Below, piece by piece: positions 1-11,558 of a DNA stretch of 64,000 bases. Source of the DNA: Anodontia alba (lineage: Eukaryota > Mollusca > Bivalvia > Lucinida > Lucinidae); contig OZ024826.1 of assembly GCA_964016985.1 (NCBI GenBank), positions 5,509,552 through 5,573,551 on the forward strand. Reading direction: 5' to 3'. The translations under genes and the position numbers were made by a program. Each line of letters begins with the position of its first letter. Position 1 is the stretch's first letter. The notes beneath the pieces were generated by a model. That model saw only the letters and a program-made list of their open reading frames with translations. It was not told the DNA's origin and searched no databases.

Positions 1-1745
1 TTAATCGATTTGGCTACGGCCTCCAGAAGTCTGGAAAGGGCCGCAACCGACATCGATTCCTGTTGTAATGAAAGGAAGGCAGCTGAAGAAAATAGATCAG
101 CATGAGAATTAATGGAGACTAGTTTTCTAGCCTTTCTTTCCCCTGCTTCCAGATTCTTCAGCGGAATGGAAGCTCTTCCTTTCTTAGAAATGTCTAGGAG
201 AGACGCATCCGCTTCTAATTGAGGGATATTGTCAGCTGGCAAATATTGGTTTTGGCTCTTGTAGAATTTAGTCGGAGCAAGAGCCGAAACCAAGCTTTGC
301 GGGCATATCCAATCTCTTGAACATTTGTCCGAGTCTAGTCTATTTTGAATGTATTTTGTTGTATTTTCTACTAATTTGGATTGTGGAAGGACAAGTAATA
401 GAGTGGAACGAGCCTCCATTAATTGTTCGATCCCAGAGAGAGGTTTAAATGGTGCTTGATCCTGCTGAGTTTTGGGGCATAACTCAGGAGGAAGAAGCCG
501 GAAGACCTCGTTAATCGCACAATCGAAGGACCAGACTTCGGATTCAGTTTCCGAATCTGACTCCTTGTTCTGCTGAGTGAGATTCGGTTGAAACTGATCA
601 AAATTAATAGGTTGATTAGTGACTGGACTAAAATTAGTCTCCTCAGGTTGTATTGGAGTTGGCCTTTGAACAACCTGGGGAGATTTATAAGCCCTTGTAT
701 ATCTACAAATGTCAAGTTGAGATTGGGAGGAATTTGATGAAGAAGAAGGCATCATCGATCGTCTTCTTCTCTTTTTATGAGAGTGCTTAAATCTCTTTGA
801 ATTTTTCTTTCGCCGAGACGAACTCAAAGAGTCTGATCTAGAAGTAGAAATAGAAGAAGAGGACGATCGATGTCTTCTTCTCTTTTTAGATTTATGCTCT
901 CTTTTTGACTGATCCTTCCTTGAAGGTCTGGAGATCGATAAATCAGTTGAATTAGGAGGCTCAATCATTACATTTGGATCTGAGACCTGCGAAAAATCAG
1001 GTTCGAGTGGAATTATCTGTCTAGAGGAAGAAGCTGGATTAGGAAGTTCTAATCTTTCAGAACGTTCATATCCAGGAATTAAAACATTGGATAGTCTGTG
1101 GACACTACCATGTGAAATATGGCTACTTATGGACGGAGCGTAGCTTTGTACAGGCACATTTATAGGTATGTAACCAGGTGGAATTTGTGTTTGTAGGTCA
1201 TATGCGAATGACTGTAACCCAATGCCTGGTTGACTTGAGCCTAGTTGACTGGAGCCTAGTTGACTGGTGACTGGTTGACCGGTGACTGGATGACCAGTGA
1301 CTGGATGACCGGCAACTGGATGACTGGTGATAAGTTGCCCGGTGACTGGGTGACTGGTGACTGGTTGACCGGTGACTGGATGACCGGTGACTGGTGGGCT
1401 AAATGCCCGGTCAGACTCTAAGTCCGCCGGGCTGCCACCTTGATGGGTCCTGCCCCGAGCAGTATAGCTATGAGGGGCGGTGCTCCCATCAACTGTCCCG
1501 CTGTCAGACATGTCTGACTGGGACTTTTTGGTTTTCTTTGATTTCTTCTGTTTTCTTCTCTGTGTCATTACTGATTTTCTAGTGGCATAAAGACGTCTTC
1601 TTTCTGCTAGATTCCAAACTTTTGCTGTCCAGGAACTGCAAATAGAACACGGAGAGATACGTGTGCAAAAATTACAAGTTAAACAAGATATATGTGTATC
1701 TCAGTTTGCTTTTAAATGGCCACAGTTGCCACGGGCGAAATGCAT
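1..1745 (-). pseudogene. DIRS-like retrotransposon Gag-like ORF, partial, one premature stop
   Basis: Read on the minus strand from ATG at 1745, one frame stays open for about 580 codons to the window edge except for a single TGA at 1703-1701 (codon 15). The codons before and after it form a Cys/His-rich block: C8, H10, then H18, C21, C24, C27, C33, C36 followed by SSW. This spacing resembles the N-terminal domain I associate with DIRS-type ORF1 proteins. Next comes a basic stretch (RRKQKKSKKTKK), a PVTGH repeat tract, a very basic Ser/Arg region resembling nuclear localisation signals (KSKKRRRHRSSSSS), and a C-terminal part containing KARKLVSINSHADLFSSAAF and LLEAVAKSI, which recalls the Gag-like fold shared with LAP2-alpha. 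Without the first exon-like block, ATG 1568 or 1511 starts an uninterrupted frame of over 500 codons. RT, RNase H and tyrosine recombinase would lie left of the window. Family assignment is by remembered motif pattern, not by search; a host gene with the same domain is the alternative. Confidence 0.6.
1238..1395 (-). repeat. In-frame minisatellite encoding PVTGH/Q repeats
   Basis: Within the Gag-like ORF, about ten 15-bp units encode variants of PVTGH, PVTGQ, PVTSH and, at the end, LGSSQ. The period is a multiple of three, so copy-number change would keep the frame. Confidence 0.85.
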
Positions 1746-2119
1746 CGACTGATGTGGAAACAAAGGAAGAAATTTATCATTGAGAAAACAAGAAATCTAA
1801 AATCGATATTTCGAAAATAAGTACATAGATAGTAGAAGGAGTGAATATAGACCCAGAGAAAGTCAAGGATATAAAAATTTTAACCGTGTAGAATAAATTT
1901 AATCCAATTTTTCTAACACAGAATAATAATCCTTGAAATATTCACATTCCAAAGAAAAGAAACTGACATGTGATCATTTGAACGGGAGGAACTACGTCAT
2001 ACAGGTAACTGTTTAAAGGGACCTTCTGAATTAAGACTTTATCACGACTGAAAGGTCATTTTTTTCTGTGGAGGGGGTGAATAACAGAATAGAATAGCAC
2101 ATTATCTATAGGTTAATGT
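1746..2119. other. Gene-free AT-rich stretch
   Basis: No frame or motif is supported here. It lies upstream of the Gag-like ORF, where the left terminal repeat of a DIRS-like element would be expected, but no repeat partner is present inside the window. Confidence 0.5.
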
Positions 2120-2645
2120 ATAACAAAGTTAAAATCATTGGAATGTGGATTCTGCACATTGTCTTGATAAGGTGAACAGCTGACACAAATTTCATGAAAA
2201 ACCTACCTGGGGCTTAGGAGATATGTGGCAGACACAAAATATTAACATTTGAATGTTGAACAATAAGTCTGACCTTGGCATCATTGAAATGCATGTTCTG
2301 CACATTGTGATAAGCTTAACATTTGACCCAAGTTTCAAGAAAAAAAATACCAGTACTTTAGTAGATATAGAGTGGACACAAAAATTAACATTTGAACTTA
2401 GACTTCTTAGTCTGACCTTGACCTTGACTCAGCATCACTAAAATGCGAGTTCTGCATATCATCTAAATATGCTGAACATTTGACCTATGTTTCAAGAAAA
2501 TTCTATCAGGGTTTTAAGAGATGGAGTGGACACAAAAATTATCATTTGAGGGTTGACTTCTGACTTTGATCTTCACTTAACATCACTGAAATATGGATTC
2601 TTTATATTCTCAACATGCTGAAAGTTTGATCCATGTTTCAAGACT
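2120..2645. repeat. Degenerate tandem array, about 150-bp unit, four copies
   Basis: Units share ordered blocks: ATCATTGAAATG, TTCTGCACATTGT, CATTTGACCCAAGTTTCAAG and GAGTGGACACAAAAATTA. Copies are diverged by substitutions and small indels. No coding potential. Confidence 0.65.
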
Positions 2646-3815
2646 AGAAGCAAAACATTTACGGAAATTTTCAAAGCGGCATAGCTCTGCTAATATTTAA
2701 TTGACTGTAACCTTCAACAGCATGCGCTGCTCCATATCATCATGATCATAGTCTATTTACCAAGTTCCAGCTTGATGGGATTTAACTTTTAGCGGAGTCA
2801 GCCGAAAAAGAAAAGTTTACGAAAGTGAGAAAGAAAAGTTAACAGAAATTTTCAAAGGGGCATAATTCTGCTAATATTAGGTGGACAATAACCTCAAAAC
2901 AATATGCCCTGCTCCACATCATGGTCTATCTATTAACCAAGTTTCAACTTGATTGGATGTAAACTGTAAGGAGTTAGCCGGAAATAAGATGCTGACCAAA
3001 ATTTTCAAAGGAGCATAACTCTGCTGATATTTGGTGGACTATAACCTCAAAACAATATAGCTCTGCTGATATTTGGTGGACTGTTACCTCCAAACAATAT
3101 GTCTTGCTCCACATCATGTTCCAACTATCAACCTAGTTTCAGCTTGATCTGATGTTAACTGTTAGAGTAGTCTGCCAGAAACGAAATGTTTATGGAAGTT
3201 TTCAAAGTGGCATAACTACTAATATTTGGTGGACTGTCATCTCAAAACAACATGTACTGCTCCACATCATAGTGTAACTATTTACAAAGTTTCAGCTTGA
3301 TGAGATATAAACAACAGGAGGAGTCAGCTGGAAACAAAAGGTTTACGGAAATTTCAAAGGGGCATAATTCTGCTAATATTTGGTGTACTATAACCTCGGA
3401 ATAATATGCCCTGCTATCAAAGTGTTTTACAAAGTTTCAGCTTGATCAGATGTAAACTACAGGTATAGGAGGATTAGCCGGAAACAAAAAGTTTACATAA
3501 ATTTTCAAAGGGGCATAACTCTGCTAATATTTGGTGGACTGTAACCTTAAAAAAGTATGCTCTGCTTCACATCATGGTCTGTCTAACTACAAATTAAGTT
3601 TCAGCTTGATCGGATGTAAACTGTAGGAGTAGTTAAACGGAAATGAAAAGTTTATAGAAATTTTCAAAGGGGCATAACTCTGCTAATATTGGATGGATTG
3701 TAACGTGAACAATATGCGCTGCTCCACATCATGGTCTTAACTATAAATCAAATTTCAGCTTGACTGGCTGTAAACTGCAGAAGTTAGCTGGAAACCAAAA
3801 GTTACAGACCGACCG
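2646..3815. repeat. Degenerate tandem array, about 155-bp unit, seven copies
   Basis: The block TTTTCAAAGGGGCATAACTC recurs at about 2668, 2849, 3001, 3199, 3349, 3502 and 3661, followed each time by CTGCTAATATTTGGTGGACT, by CTCCACATCATGGTCT, and by AGTTTCAGCTTGATCGGATG. Spacing is 150-198 bp; one unit (3001-3198) contains an internal partial duplication. Arrays of this kind are scattered through bivalve genomes. Confidence 0.8.
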
Positions 3816-4168
3816 TCACCAGACTCTACAACATGTGTCTGGTTTTTCAAACAGGCGTATAAAAATGGACAATTTCCACGTTTTTTTCTCCAGCTTCAGA
3901 TTGGGAATTTGCCCCGCAAATTTGGAAAAATTTTGGCAATGGATATGGGGCCTAATTGAGCCTAAAATTGCATGAAAAGGAACACTGCCTATGTGTGAAC
4001 TGAACATATATTTGTAAATATTAGTAACTGCATCAGAAAGGGAGAGGTTTCACGAATAAACCAAGTTTGAGCCCCACCCTCCCCACAACCACACACCCCT
4101 CCCCCCTACACACCCCACTCCCAAGCAGTTTTCTTACTGAATGTTCCAAGGTGGTTCCACTTTTGCAG

Positions 4169-4470
4169 TTTGTGTTGCTGTTTTACGGCCCAGTCAACCC
4201 AATGGGGTCATGTCGAGCGTGGTCAGTTTACCTAACCACACGTGTACTTGGCAGGCTTAGTACTCTAAGGGGTTAACCAGTATTGTGCACATTCCTTCAC
4301 CAGAAACTGACAACTGCCCTTCTTGAATTAGCGGAAGGGACAGAATGACCGCAGAAAATATTTCATGATCAATCTTCAGGAAAGAATGTTACCGACCTCG
4401 GCGGGGGTTGAACCAGCGACCTCCTGGTCTCCAGTCGGATGGCGCATCCAACTGAGCCACCGAGGTCGGC
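4169..4470 (-). mobile_element. tRNA-derived SINE, family A, full length
   Basis: On the minus strand a tRNA-like head starts at 4470 (GCCGACCTCGGTGGCTCAGT) with an A box (TGGCTCAGTTGG) and a B box (GGTTCAACCCC). The body runs to the tail near 4169, which reads AAAACAGCAACACAAA on that strand. Three more copies lie at 9418, 11559 and 56066. The head differs from a functional tRNA by leading directly into the body without a terminator. A polymerase III internal promoter is inferred from the two boxes. Confidence 0.85.
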
Positions 4471-6533
4471 TGCTTTTGCAGTCTTCACGAAAACCGTCGG
4501 TCTGTCGGACAAAACCGGTAAATTTAGCAAATGTCCGGCACGTTTCGCCAGGGCGCCGGTCCCACTGTCCGGCAGTGAAAAAGGTTGACAATATAACCAA
4601 CTTAGTCACGTCGAATTTATCATCAAATAAGTCCTCAGTAATAAATATTGCGGCCGGTAAATAAACAAATCTTCGGGATTCCATTTTCCCATGTGCGCGT
4701 AAAACCTGTCTTTTGATTGGTCAATGTATGCCGTACTATTAATAAACAACCAATGGTTTCAAGCGTTACTTACAGTATTCGGCCCAAAAATGAGCACGGA
4801 TTGTGTGCTTTGGGCCACAGTACATATATCAATTTTGATAATAACTTAATCCAATTTCCGAAAAGCTTGACATCAATGAAATTATTCTCAGATTTGTTTT
4901 TTTTTTTATCTTCTGTTTCATAACTGCTGCATTTGTTTTGTTTTCTAAAGTACAGTAGACTCAATTAACTTATTTTTTCAGCTTGTAAAAAATAGACAGG
5001 TTGCGAATCAGTATGGCCGAACACGGTTGTGAATCTTACTGGGCCGAATCAAGGGCGACAATTTTGTGTTACTGGCAATGTTTGACAGCTGTTCTAGCAG
5101 TTTCCGGATTGGAAGATGGAGCTAGATTTGATATTTTTCAGACAAAACAGCTTGCTTTTTTATGCATTTTAATGGTGATCTATATCCGTGTAATTGACCG
5201 CTGTGGTGGTGATTCTGAAGCATATTTTGCAAGATGAGGACATGATTCAAATCTTTCCATACAGTAGCTCTAGAATGACTATAATTATTCAAACATATTT
5301 TGAAAAACTTGTAGGAATATAACAACCTTCCTCCAGACATATGTTGGATTATAGCCTTCTCCAGGCAAAAGTTGGATTCTTACAATACCATCAATTGGAA
5401 GTTTTAAAACATGTTTCTCGTTTTTCTCTCTTCTTAATGTCTTTACACCCAAGGAATCTGGAGCATATACTATGTAGACAGTGTATGTAGCATACTTCTA
5501 CATGTAGTTTATACCAGTAACAATGCACCGAATTTTTGACGGTCGAAATGTCGCGTTTTTTTCTGTCCGGCAATTTGTTTTTCTGTCCTGCAAAATTTTT
5601 TAGACTGTCTGACAGCTGTCCTGCAACTCTTCCTGGAGTTTCGCCAAGACTGCTTTTGCAGTTCTTCTTTATCTGTGCATCTGTGATTTCATGTGTGGCA
5701 TTTGTGGTGTCTTCAATTCTTTCTCATCTCTCCTTCCTTTGGTGCCTCGGGAAGGCTGTGTATCTTGATTGTGGCCTTTTCTGGGTATCTTCACTAATAT
5801 GCACACAAAAGAAAAAAAAAATTAATCCGCGACCGACCCCGGACAATCCCAATTTGTCCATACCAATTTTCGTATATTATCAGTCTTCATCATTCGCTTA
5901 TTTATTTCCAATATGGCTGCACCCATACAAGCCAAACCGAGCACATTAGTGCAGTTTATTTTGAAGCGTGCAGCCAAATCTTGGCCTAAAATAAAATAAA
6001 TACTGTTTAACACAGCACCCCTTTATCATCGGTATTCAAAAACGGTCAAATATTCGGTAAGAGAAGTCAAAATATTTCGAGATTCCATTGTAAAAAAAAT
6101 TCTCATTCACCAACCGAAATTTGACTTCGAAAAAAAAAAAAGGAGAGAGAAAAAAAAAAAAGATGCCGACCTACCGACCCTATGGCAAATTGGTGATGAA
6201 ATCGGAAACAGAACATTCATTTTTTGGGGGCCAAAAGGCTCTACAATTTAACAGGGTAATAAATTTGTTTTTCTCTTTAAGCAGATTTCTGCCACTCACA
6301 AGGTGATGCAATGTAACTATTAAGATAATGCAGTTTCTTCATGCAGGAACAAGTGATACTATAACTTTTTGGATACATGAAAACATGAGACCTGGACCAG
6401 TGCATCTACACATTCTGATGAGTTAATGTCCCCATCAACAATATTTCAGTCATGTTAATATATCACATTTGACCTTGTGGGATTTTTTGCTGACCTGGTG
6501 AAATGATGAACAGAGGCTCCAGACAGCCAATCT
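4471..6533. other. Gene-free stretch with short ORFs only
   Basis: Several frames of 60-137 codons occur (for example 5001-5237 and 5536-5949) but none shows a recognisable domain, a codon pattern or splice context. A-rich runs lie at 5811-5822 and 6130-6162. I see no supported feature. Confidence 0.5.
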
Positions 6534-6871
6534 CATTACAAAAACATGCCTATTCAAATATATATTGAAAACTTCACCACCAAAAAAAATTATAAAAACA
6601 TGCCTCTTCAAATATATATTGAAAATTTTACCACCAAAAAAAAATGAAATTTTCAGATAAAAAAGGCTAATATTTTTCATATTTCTGCTCAAAAATATAG
6701 ATTGTGGGTGCTCATCAGAACCATCTCAGTGAGGCAGTTCTAACGAGTACCCTCAATCTATGTTTTTGAGCAGAAATATGAAAAATAATGTATACCCCTG
6801 TAAACCCAAGTTTTACTATATAAAGGTGGGGTTTAAGGGGGTCAAAATTATATAGGCATGTTTTCATGATG
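6534..6871 (+). mobile_element. Foldback MITE family F, copy 1 (diverged)
   Basis: Ends are CATTACAAAAACATGCCTAT and TATAGGCATGTTTTCATGAT, an inverted pair of about 20 bp. The centre is a palindrome around ATTGTGGGTGCTCATCAGAA and its complement. The left end is duplicated: the first 65 bp recur starting near 6590, so the copy carries two left termini. Six further copies lie in the window. Confidence 0.8.
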
Positions 6872-7194
6872 TAAAAAGAATCTATAAATGTTTGTTACTG
6901 GAGCATCAAAATAAATACATGTATGCAAGTACTAAGTGGAATTTTTGGTGACAATTCTGCGCACCCACAACATTCATGCTGTTGCCAAAAAAAAAAAAAA
7001 AAATCCCCATACCACCAGAACCCAGAACTATCATCTTATCTAGTATTAAACACTTACTTGATACAGTCTGGACTCAATTTTGATGTTATCTTTCCTCCTC
7101 CATGCTGAAAAAGAAGAAACCACCAATAGTGCAAATAATCAGAGCATAATTCTTTCAATTTTTGAACTGTTACAGAATCACTGTTCTTAATTAA

Positions 7195-7882
7195 TCTGCA
7201 AAAGTGGTGGAATCAGAGTTTTTGTAAAACAATCATTATCAGGTCATTGCTCTGTTGTTCAAACTGACTCTGATTACAACTTATGGGTCAGCATTAGCAA
7301 ACATGTCTTTAAAAATGATGAGGATATTTATGTTGCGGCCGTATATATTCCACCAATTGACTCTAGGTTTCACAACCAGGAGGAGCTAGATCAATTTAAT
7401 ACTGAAATTACTAACATGTGTATTTCAAATAAATATGTTTTGTTGATGGGAGATTTTAATGCCAGGACCTTCAATAAACCAGATTTCCTTGAGGAAGAGG
7501 AATTTTGTAACAATCATTTTAATTATGATGACAACATGACAGAATTTTTTAATGAGTCTTCATTACTTAATAATTGCAAATTATCAGAGTTGCGTACATC
7601 TCAAGATCAAATGGTAAATAATGAAGGTAATCTGCTTCTTGATATCTGCAAATCAAATAATTTACTTATTCTTAACGGTAGATGTGGCTCAGACAAAAAT
7701 ATTGGTGCAATGACTTTTCGCAACCAATCAGTTATTGATTATTCTATTGTCTCTTACCAAGCACTGCATTTTGTCAAAACGTTCACTATATCAGACCTTG
7801 ATGCTTTAATTTCTGATGGCCATGCACTAATTAGCACAACTTTACAATTACAGCAAACTTCAGCAATAGAAAAGCAATAGAA
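7195..7882 (+). pseudogene. LINE endonuclease (APE-type) fragment
   Basis: An open frame, with no start of its own, encodes the C-terminal two thirds of an exonuclease/endonuclease/phosphatase domain of a non-LTR retrotransposon. Visible motifs: GGIRVFVKQSL near the truncated 5' end, VAAVYIPPIDSRF, the metal-binding GDFNAR, SVIDYSIVS and the late SDGHALIS (the Asp-His pair of the active site). The ATG at 7416 is internal to the domain and is not a true start. The frame ends at a stop at 7878-7880, and no reverse transcriptase follows. The endonuclease nicks target DNA in target-primed reverse transcription; this fragment is surely inactive because the N-terminal part and the polymerase are missing. 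Its AT-rich codons differ from the RT fragment at 9921, so they are probably from different LINE families. Confidence 0.85.
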
Positions 7883-7922
7883 TACCAAAACTTCAGCAAC
7901 AGAAAAGCAATAGAATACCATA
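7852..7922. repeat. 33-bp direct duplication
   Basis: The block beginning AACTTCAGCAATAGAAAAGC occurs twice back to back with one or two differences, at the 3' edge of the endonuclease fragment. Confidence 0.8.
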
Positions 7923-9044
7923 ACGAAACCAGAAACCAGTGCCATAAATGTAAATTGGACTCTTTCCCTATATTTTTAATAGTCCGTTTCGGTATTTCAT
8001 TCGGCAAGTCGTTACCCGTTCAGCAACTATTTATGGAATGCCTTTTATGCTAGTTTTACCTCTATGAGTGGCTTAAGAAACTGGCGCTCACTACAGGGAC
8101 GCATATAAAATACCAATGGACCGCCTGTTTCATCTGTGAACAAGGTTTTTGAATGTTTTGCCATCTTCGTTTTAAGCGCCATTGCATTGCGTTGTCGTGT
8201 TTAAAGGGCTATTCGTTTTGCATTCGTGTTTTTTTTTTTTCTCGGCAAACCTCGGCACTTTTGAGAGTCGTACAAGGTCCTTGACCCATTCTCTTTCTGG
8301 CCGATTGTGGGACAACTCGGCACATTGCAAACTCGGCACATAGCAAACTCGGCATATAACCAGCTCGGCCCATAATTAACTGATTAGTCCAATTATCTAT
8401 TGTTATGTTGAATACTTTAATCCACCGTTACAAACAACCAGTTAAAGGTTGCCTTTGAACTTTAATCATTTTAACTTGAAGGTGGCAAATATTTATAATG
8501 TAAATGTCATGCTTAGAAGCGATTCTACCGAGCAATTACAATCTATGATTTGAGCAGAAATAAAATATACTCTTGGAAACCACCTGTTTTACTATTTGGG
8601 CTTCGTCGCTTGAAAACCTGTCTTTGGGGGTTCCGATCGATCAGGTTAGACAAAAAACTGGCCTGCTCAGTCTCAAAACCCACGAGTTTTGGCATACAGC
8701 AACCTAAGTAATCATACTTTCCAAGCAGCGAACAACAAAAGCGTTGATCAGACTGCGCGGTTGATCTTCACCTTTATTGTTCGCACATGCAGTTTGCAGG
8801 TGGCCCTGGGGATTTTCTCACGGCGGGGATCAAATACTAAACTGGGGTACATAGGTCCTTCAGACTATCGTACAGAGTTGAAATATGAAAAAAATATAGT
8901 ATGAGTCACGACGGAATAAAAAGGATCATTCGGACAGTCAGTACGGTCAAACTTTCAGTGTGCATGCTCAGCACCTTAGCAGGTCAAGAACTTTAGTTCT
9001 TTTGCTGAATGTTCTCATGACCTACAGCTTAGGTGAGCAAACAG

Positions 9045-9115
9045 CGAAGGTTTCGGCGAGACTGCGTGTATGCGCAGGGTCACCTGAACCTTCGCTGTTC
9101 GCATATGCAATAAAT
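9045..9115. repeat. Foldback repeat, GCGCAT/GATCAG family
   Basis: An imperfect palindrome with arms ACAGCGAAGGTT and AACCTTCGCTGT around GACTGCGTGTATGCGCAG. It belongs to a loose family of short hairpins with GCGCATGCGC-like loops seen at many places in the window (for example 13707, 33183, 36636, 44575, 54810). Confidence 0.6.
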
Positions 9116-9417
9116 GGTAATGGGGATCACTAGTCTACCTTTCAGGCTTTTTAGAGCAGAAAAAAGAAAAGTATATCCCCATTTATCACTAGGTTATACC
9201 TATTGTAGATCTTTATTAACTCCAAAGGACGGCTGATAGAAGTTGGGCGATTCCAGGAAAGGCTCGTTTCACCATATTCACATTTTCAGTTTCGAAATCA
9301 ATTCCGACATCCTGAATTCGCTTTAATTGTTCATCTAGAGTTTATTAATTAAACAATGAGCAAAACAAAGATTTATTAATATTTTTTACTAAAAGATAAA
9401 AAGAGCAGACAAATAGA

Positions 9418-9654
9418 TTTGTTTGTGTTGAGGTTTTACGGCCCAGTCAACCCAATGGGGTCATGTCGAGCGCGGTCAGTTTACCTAACCACACATTTAC
9501 TGGGCAGGCTTATTCCTCTAAGCGGTTAACCAGTAGCGTGCACATTCTTTCGCCAGAAACAGACAACTGCCCTTCTTGAATCAGCGGAAGGGAGAGAATG
9601 GCCGTAGAAAATATTTCATGATCAATCTCCACGAAAGAATGTTGCCGACCTCGG
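9418..9654 (-). mobile_element. tRNA-derived SINE, family A, head truncated
   Basis: Matches the family A body from the CAAACAAA-type tail (9418) to GCCGACCTCGG (9654), where the tRNA-like head breaks off. It lies inside the element 8313-9919. Confidence 0.85.
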
Positions 9655-9920
9655 TAACAATTATGCCCTTTTCATGGCCTACTGAATGGTTAAAGATATA
9701 ATTTGAAGAAAAAAAAATAAAGAAATAAATTTATCTTTCCTAACTTTTCCTTTTTATAATTATCTATAAAAAGTGTAAACTATGTTTAGAAATAGACGCA
9801 TAAATGTACAGATATATAACTATATTAATGTGCCGAGTTTGCTATGTGCCAAGATGGTATGGGCCGAGTTGGTTATGTGCCGAGTTGGTTATGTGCCGAG
9901 TTTGCTACGTGCCGAGTTGA

Positions 9921-10977
9921 TCCGGCATCTTCTAGCCTATATAAATGATCTACCTGACCAGGTCAAGTCCAGAGTTAGGCTTTTTGCAGATGATACGGCC
10001 ATATACCTAGATATTAGCTCTGAAGGTGAGTCAATAACACTGCAGAATGACCTTCACATCCTCGAAAAATGGGAACAACGATGGGACATGAGCTTCAACC
10101 CTTCAAAATGCCAGGTCCTGCATATCACAAGAGCTAAATGTCCCATCCAAAACAAATATATCCTCCATGACACTGTCTTTCAAACAGTGCCATCGGCCAA
10201 ATATCTGGGTGTTACAATCTCAGATGACCTTTCTTGGAGCCCCCATATTGATTTTTTTACCAAGAAAGCCAACCAGACTTTGGGGTTTCTTAAACGGAAT
10301 ATTAAGGTCCATAATCAGGACCTCAAATCCACAGCCTACAAAACTTTAGTAAGACCCCAGTTGGAGTATGCTTCGACGGTCTGGTCTCCCCACACAGCTA
10401 CAAATATTGCTAAAGTTGAAGCAGTTCAGCGCAGGGCAGCCAGATGGGCTACTCGTGATTACCAGCGCACCTCTAGTGTAACCCAAATGTTAAAGGACCT
10501 AAACTGGCGCACTCTGGAACAACGTCGGATAGACAGTAGATTGATTCTTATGTACAAGATCACATATGGTCTTGTCGCCATACCTGCAGCAGACTACCTA
10601 ATTCCCAATACAAGGCCATCTAAGTCCAATCACCCCTTGGCATATAGACAGATTCCCACCCTCCGTGACTATTACAAGTACACATTCTTTCCCCGTATAG
10701 TTCACTGGAATGCCCTAGAATACCACATCCCCGTCCTACCTACTGTGGCACAATTCAGCTATGCTGTGTGCCAAGTAGTCCATATCTCACCCAAAACACC
10801 CAACAAGCTTTTATCTTTTAACTATACTAACTCTTGTTTCACATCTGTATATTCTTTTTCTTAACTGTGCACCTCTTTTATTTTCAGCTAACCCCCTTTT
10901 GCATTCGTTTACCGAACCCCGTCTGACGTCGTCTTCGGAGGTTACGACGTACTGTGACGGAAGAAAGAAAAGAAAGT
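9921..10977 (+). pseudogene. LINE reverse transcriptase, 5'-truncated
   Basis: A single frame from about 9921 to the stop at 10862-10864 encodes the second half of a non-LTR reverse transcriptase. It opens in AYINDLPDQV, then FADDTAIYL (the catalytic FADD box), the thumb region KYLGVTISDDLSW and the conserved C-terminal blocks YKTLVRPQLEYASTVWSP and EAVQRRAARW. The N-terminal half of the polymerase and any endonuclease are missing, as is usual for incomplete target-primed insertion. The upstream ATG at 9782 lies in the right arm of the neighbouring TIR element and is not its start. After the stop comes a 3' UTR ending near 10977 in a GAAGAAAGAAAAGAAAG tail. The pattern fits the Jockey/CR1-like group; the exact clade needs a tree. 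Confidence 0.88.
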
Positions 10978-11522
10978 ATTAGCTTTTTTTTTTTTTAAAT
11001 CTGTTTTTATGGAGGATATCGGTTTTGCTAATAACCGACAACAACCGTCAACAACTGACAAGAAGACATTTTTTTCAATTATTCCTTATGTAAAATTAAT
11101 GTTTAAAAGGTTAGATATATGTTAATTCTATCCGTTTTGAAAAGAATTTAGCTATTAAAATCGCTAATACTGATAAATAACTGCGCACTCTCAAAGGGAT
11201 GCAACTCCATTTACCACCAACAAAGCCAGAAAATCAATAATTTGCAAAGTAGACAACCTTGGCCTGTTAGTGAAAAATGCTCTTAGTATGGAATGAATGA
11301 TAGAATTAAATAATGGCAGTTTCCTTTCGCATTTTCTGGCTTGGTATGAGGAATCAAAGCCTAGAAACACAAGTCTTTGCAATTTGTCGAATGGAACTTC
11401 ACAAGCTGATTGACACATCTTGATTGATCAAGCTTAGTGATACATATTGACTGACACGCTTCTATTCATTCCAATAACTTATATATTAAATTAGGGTAAT
11501 AAATAAATGAAGAAATGCTCAT

Positions 11523-11558
11523 ACATACATACATACATACATACATACATACATACAT
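11523..11558. repeat. (ACAT)n microsatellite
   Basis: About nine units of CATA immediately upstream of the SINE head at 11559. Confidence 0.95.

Larger units (their letters stand above)
8313..9919. mobile_element. Non-autonomous element with iterated inverted ends
   Basis: The left end (8313-8374) holds consecutive units of AACTCGGCACATAGCAA type. The right end (9858-9919) holds the same series inverted: GCCGAGTTGGTTATGT and GCCGAGTTTGCTACGT. Over about 60 bp the arms agree in order, ending in CTCGGCCCATA. No transposase is visible between them; the interior contains a SINE copy. No clear target-site duplication was found, so the superfamily is not assigned. Confidence 0.6.

Noticed and set aside
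419..715. 98-codon frame on the minus strand inside the Gag-like ORF
   Set aside because: It is a shadow in another frame of the longer open frame 1-1568, which has the coherent domain order.
4365..4684. About 100-codon frames on both strands near 4.4-4.7 kb
   Set aside because: They overlap the tRNA-like head of SINE family A; the ORF wording is that of the SINE.
5536..5949. 137-codon frame on the plus strand, hydrophobic
   Set aside because: T-rich composition explains the Phe/Ser/Leu content; no domain, no splice context, and it runs through an A run.
7195..10977. Endonuclease and reverse transcriptase pieces as one LINE split by the element 8313-9919
   Set aside because: The first half of the polymerase is absent and base composition differs between the pieces, so they are more likely two families.
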